Shown: positions 41,004-42,522 of the stretch, piece by piece | Layout: every line of letters begins with the position of its first letter | Position numbering within the stretch: the first letter of the stretch is position 1 | Source of the DNA: Chitinophagales bacterium | GTDB taxonomy: Bacteria; Bacteroidota; Bacteroidia; Chitinophagales; Chitinophagaceae | Direction: 5' to 3' | NCBI GenBank assembly: GCA_015655015.1 | Contig: JAATFV010000049.1 | Span: 1 to 42,522, forward strand | Length of the DNA: 42,522 nt | The notes under the pieces: model-generated | Told to the model about the DNA's origin: nothing | Databases searched by the model: none | The model's input: the letters and a program-made list of their open reading frames with translations, nothing else | Translations under genes and position numbers: made by a program

Positions 41004-42320
41004 TCACAATTTTTCCAGCATCTCCACCACTTTCTCTCTTTTGAGGATCAGGTAGCCAATACGGTCGTTGCTGATGCCATCTTTTAGCTGATAGCTGAAT
41101 TCCAGCTGGTCGCCCTTTATGGAAGTCTCAAAATATTTAAAAGATATATTGGGATATGCCTTCAGCTCTTCCCCGATCTCGTAGAGGTGTGTGGAAAGAA
41201 TGAACAGGGAATTCCGGATCCGGATCAATCCCTTAATAACGGTCGAGGAGCATTTCATGGCATCCTGCACATTGGTGCCCTTGAATAATTCATCGATCAG
41301 CACCAGCCATTTACTTTTACCGCTGATCTTGATCAGCGTATCCCGGATGCGCTGGACTTCGTTGAAAAAATAGCTCTCCCCTTTGGAAATATTATCCATC
41401 ACATTGATATTGCTGAGAATGCCGTCGAACAGGCTGAGCCGCATTTCCCCGGCCGGCACGCCCATGCCCAGGTGCGCGAGAAATACAGCCGCTCCTACGG
41501 CCCGGATGAAAGTGCTCTTGCCTGCCATATTCGCCCCGGTGAGAAAAAGAAAATTGGTTTCCGGGTCCAGTAAGACATCATAGGACACCGGTTTTGGCAA
41601 CAGGAGATGATACAGGGACCGGACCTTCATATAAGGCTCGTCACGATCCAGGAACAGGGGAAAGGACAAATTGTATTTCCGGGTCGCCATTGCCATGGAA
41701 TACCAGGCATCCAGCTTATTATAGATGCCGATCAGCGAAAGAGCGGAGCTCTTGAAATGGGTGAGAATATAACGCCCGTAATAAATGACCTGGGTCGGTG
41801 TCAGCTTGACGGAAGCCTCTTTACGGGCCAGCGATCCGACGATCTCGTGATCCAGGAGCTGCCTGGTTTTTGCCAGGAGACCGCTCAACAGGGCCGGGCA
41901 GCCTTCCTTATCGAACAGTTCCGTTATCTTCATCATGCCCCGGACAAAATCTGCGAAATGACCGATGGAATACCGGATCATGGAATAGTCGGGGCCATGG
42001 AATAATTTATACTGCAGGGCGGCGGCAAGATGCGATGCCATCGGAATTTCATCGATAGCGGTGCTATAGAATTTTTCCATCACCATGATGGTTCCGTTGC
42101 TGATGGACAACGGCCATTCAGCCTCCTGCTGCAGGATCAGGGAGAGTATCGACTGCGTTTCGCTGATAGACCGGAGATCGGAGAAAGGCCGTTCGAATAA
42201 TTCCAGCAGCTGGTCCTGCCCCCCGCGGGTACGGGTGAAATTCAGCTTATGAAAAATAGAGAACTCCTCCTCATGACTGAAGAGAGAAAGGTCTGTGTAG
42301 GTTGTTTTGTCAATTTCCAT
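41004..42320 (-). CDS. MutS-like ATPase without mismatch-recognition domains
   Basis: A 438-residue protein with a MutS core (lever/clamp-like helices, about 1-250) and the MutS ATPase: Walker A FLTGANMAGKSTFIRAVG, ESYFFNEVQRI, Walker B WLVLIDELFKGT, LSTHLYEIG. The N-terminal mismatch-binding and connector domains of true MutS (about 850 residues) are absent, so it belongs to the short MutS-related proteins of Bacteroidota whose role is unclear. The start at 42320 (MEIDKTTYTDL) was chosen because an extension to 42434 would read through a G-rich repeat and overlap pyrC. It is 40 bases downstream of pyrC, probably in one transcript. Confidence 0.87.
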   Translation of the reverse strand: MEIDKTTYTDLSLFSHEEEFSIFHKLNFTRTRGGQDQLLELFERPFSDLRSISETQSILSLILQQEAEWPLSISNGTIMVMEKFYSTAIDEIPMASHLAAALQYKLFHGPDYSMIRYSIGHFADFVRGMMKITELFDKEGCPALLSGLLAKTRQLLDHEIVGSLARKEASVKLTPTQVIYYGRYILTHFKSSALSLIGIYNKLDAWYSMAMATRKYNLSFPLFLDRDEPYMKVRSLYHLLLPKPVSYDVLLDPETNFLFLTGANMAGKSTFIRAVGAAVFLAHLGMGVPAGEMRLSLFDGILSNINVMDNISKGESYFFNEVQRIRDTLIKISGKSKWLVLIDELFKGTNVQDAMKCSSTVIKGLIRIRNSLFILSTHLYEIGEELKAYPNISFKYFETSIKGDQLEFSYQLKDGISNDRIGYLILKREKVVEMLEKL

Positions 42321-42327
42321 AAAAGTC

Positions 42328-42360
42328 TTTATCCCTCCCCTGTAGGGGGCGGGGGGTGGG
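42328..42360 (+). repeat. G-rich interspersed repeat, copy C (pyrC/MutS-like spacer)
   Basis: CCTCCCCTGTAGGGGGCGGG followed by further G runs fills most of the spacer. It has the C-run/TnTA/G-run/second G-run layout of copies A and B near hddC but with several changes. Confidence 0.6.
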
Positions 42361-42522
42361 TTACAGGTCGAACGACAATCTCCGGCCCCATTGAGATTCA
42401 TTAAAGCCTCCATTTCCATAAACCAAATGCCCATTTACAAAAGTATGGGTGACGGAAGCCGGGAAGGTAAACCCTTCCAAAGGACTCCAGCCGCATTTGT
42501 AAAGAATGTTTTCTTTACTGAC
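42361..42522 (-). CDS. pyrC: Dihydroorotase, C-terminal end (partial)
   Basis: The minus strand is open from the window edge and codes 53 residues ending at a TAA (42363-42361). The sequence [13 protein letters not shown], then [18 protein letters not shown] and a final WGRRLSFDL, is the conserved end of dihydroorotase (carbamoyl-aspartate cyclisation in pyrimidine synthesis). The gene continues beyond the window. It precedes the MutS-like gene in the same direction. Confidence 0.85.
   Translation of the reverse strand, partial: VSKENILYKCGWSPLEGFTFPASVTHTFVNGHLVYGNGGFNESQWGRRLSFDL

Noticed and set aside
42321..42434. N-terminal extension of the MutS-like protein
   Set aside because: It would be translated from the G-rich repeat and the end of pyrC in another frame; the start at 42320 fits the family and the spacer.

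Overview
The window looks like a chromosomal segment from a Bacteroidota bacterium, most plausibly a Chitinophagaceae-type organism. The evidence is the C-terminal barrel of a TonB-dependent receptor at the left edge, two DUF983 proteins, promoters of the Bacteroidota type (TTG, about 20 bases, TAnnTTTG), few Shine-Dalgarno-like sites, a TAT-lipoprotein/GMC dehydrogenase pair, and short G-rich palindromic repeats between genes. Taxonomy is inferred from gene content only. No tRNA, rRNA, CRISPR array or transposase gene was seen.

Left part (1-7000). The receptor fragment ends at a clear terminator. Facing it is a minus-strand operon for nucleotide-activated heptose: a WaaE-like GT2, a single-domain rhodanese, GmhA, HddC, HddA and a DUF983 membrane protein. 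The phosphatase GmhB is absent here. An MsbA-type ABC exporter follows. A divergent O-antigen ligase/polymerase-like membrane protein (7059-8351) has its own promoter.

Central part (8370-32326) is a large surface-polysaccharide locus of the ABC-transporter type. Wzt and Wzm are followed upstream by a GT4-GT2 fusion, an unknown coiled-coil protein, an RgpF-like protein, two paralogous GT-C membrane transferases that bracket a methyltransferase, a GtrB/ArnC-like GT2 and a YfhO-like protein, a coiled-coil/GT2/GT4 protein, a methyltransferase with a long coiled coil, two small coiled-coil proteins, an SDR epimerase, a GT4 and a GT2. Almost all are on the minus strand with 1-4 base overlaps or short gaps. 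Divergently, on the plus strand, lie the initiating phosphoglycosyl transferase, another GT2 and a methyltransferase. The likely logic is: lipid-linked start sugar by the initiating transferase, chain growth by cytosolic GTs, polyprenyl-phosphate sugars made by the GtrB-like enzyme for the GT-C enzymes, export by Wzm/Wzt, and transfer to a lipid or core acceptor by the ligase.

The most unusual part is 23656-27770. Two small proteins (121 and 119 residues, about 73% identical by hand alignment) and the C-terminus of the coiled-coil methyltransferase share a coiled coil ending in a W-Y-(K/R)-x-T-Y-x-x-R-S-x-x-G tail. One small gene is preceded by a decayed fragment of the GT4 gene that precedes the other, with the same 53-base stop-to-start offset, so a GT4/coiled-coil module was duplicated and one GT4 copy then destroyed.

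Right part (32380-42522). A TAT lipoprotein/GMC oxidoreductase pair, a small anchored protein and a GT-C-like membrane protein, an AraC-type sensor lacking its DNA-binding domain, the second DUF983 protein, ComM/YifB, an AT-rich Fic gene behind a cluster of strong inverted repeats, a MutS-like ATPase without mismatch-recognition domains, and the 3' end of pyrC.
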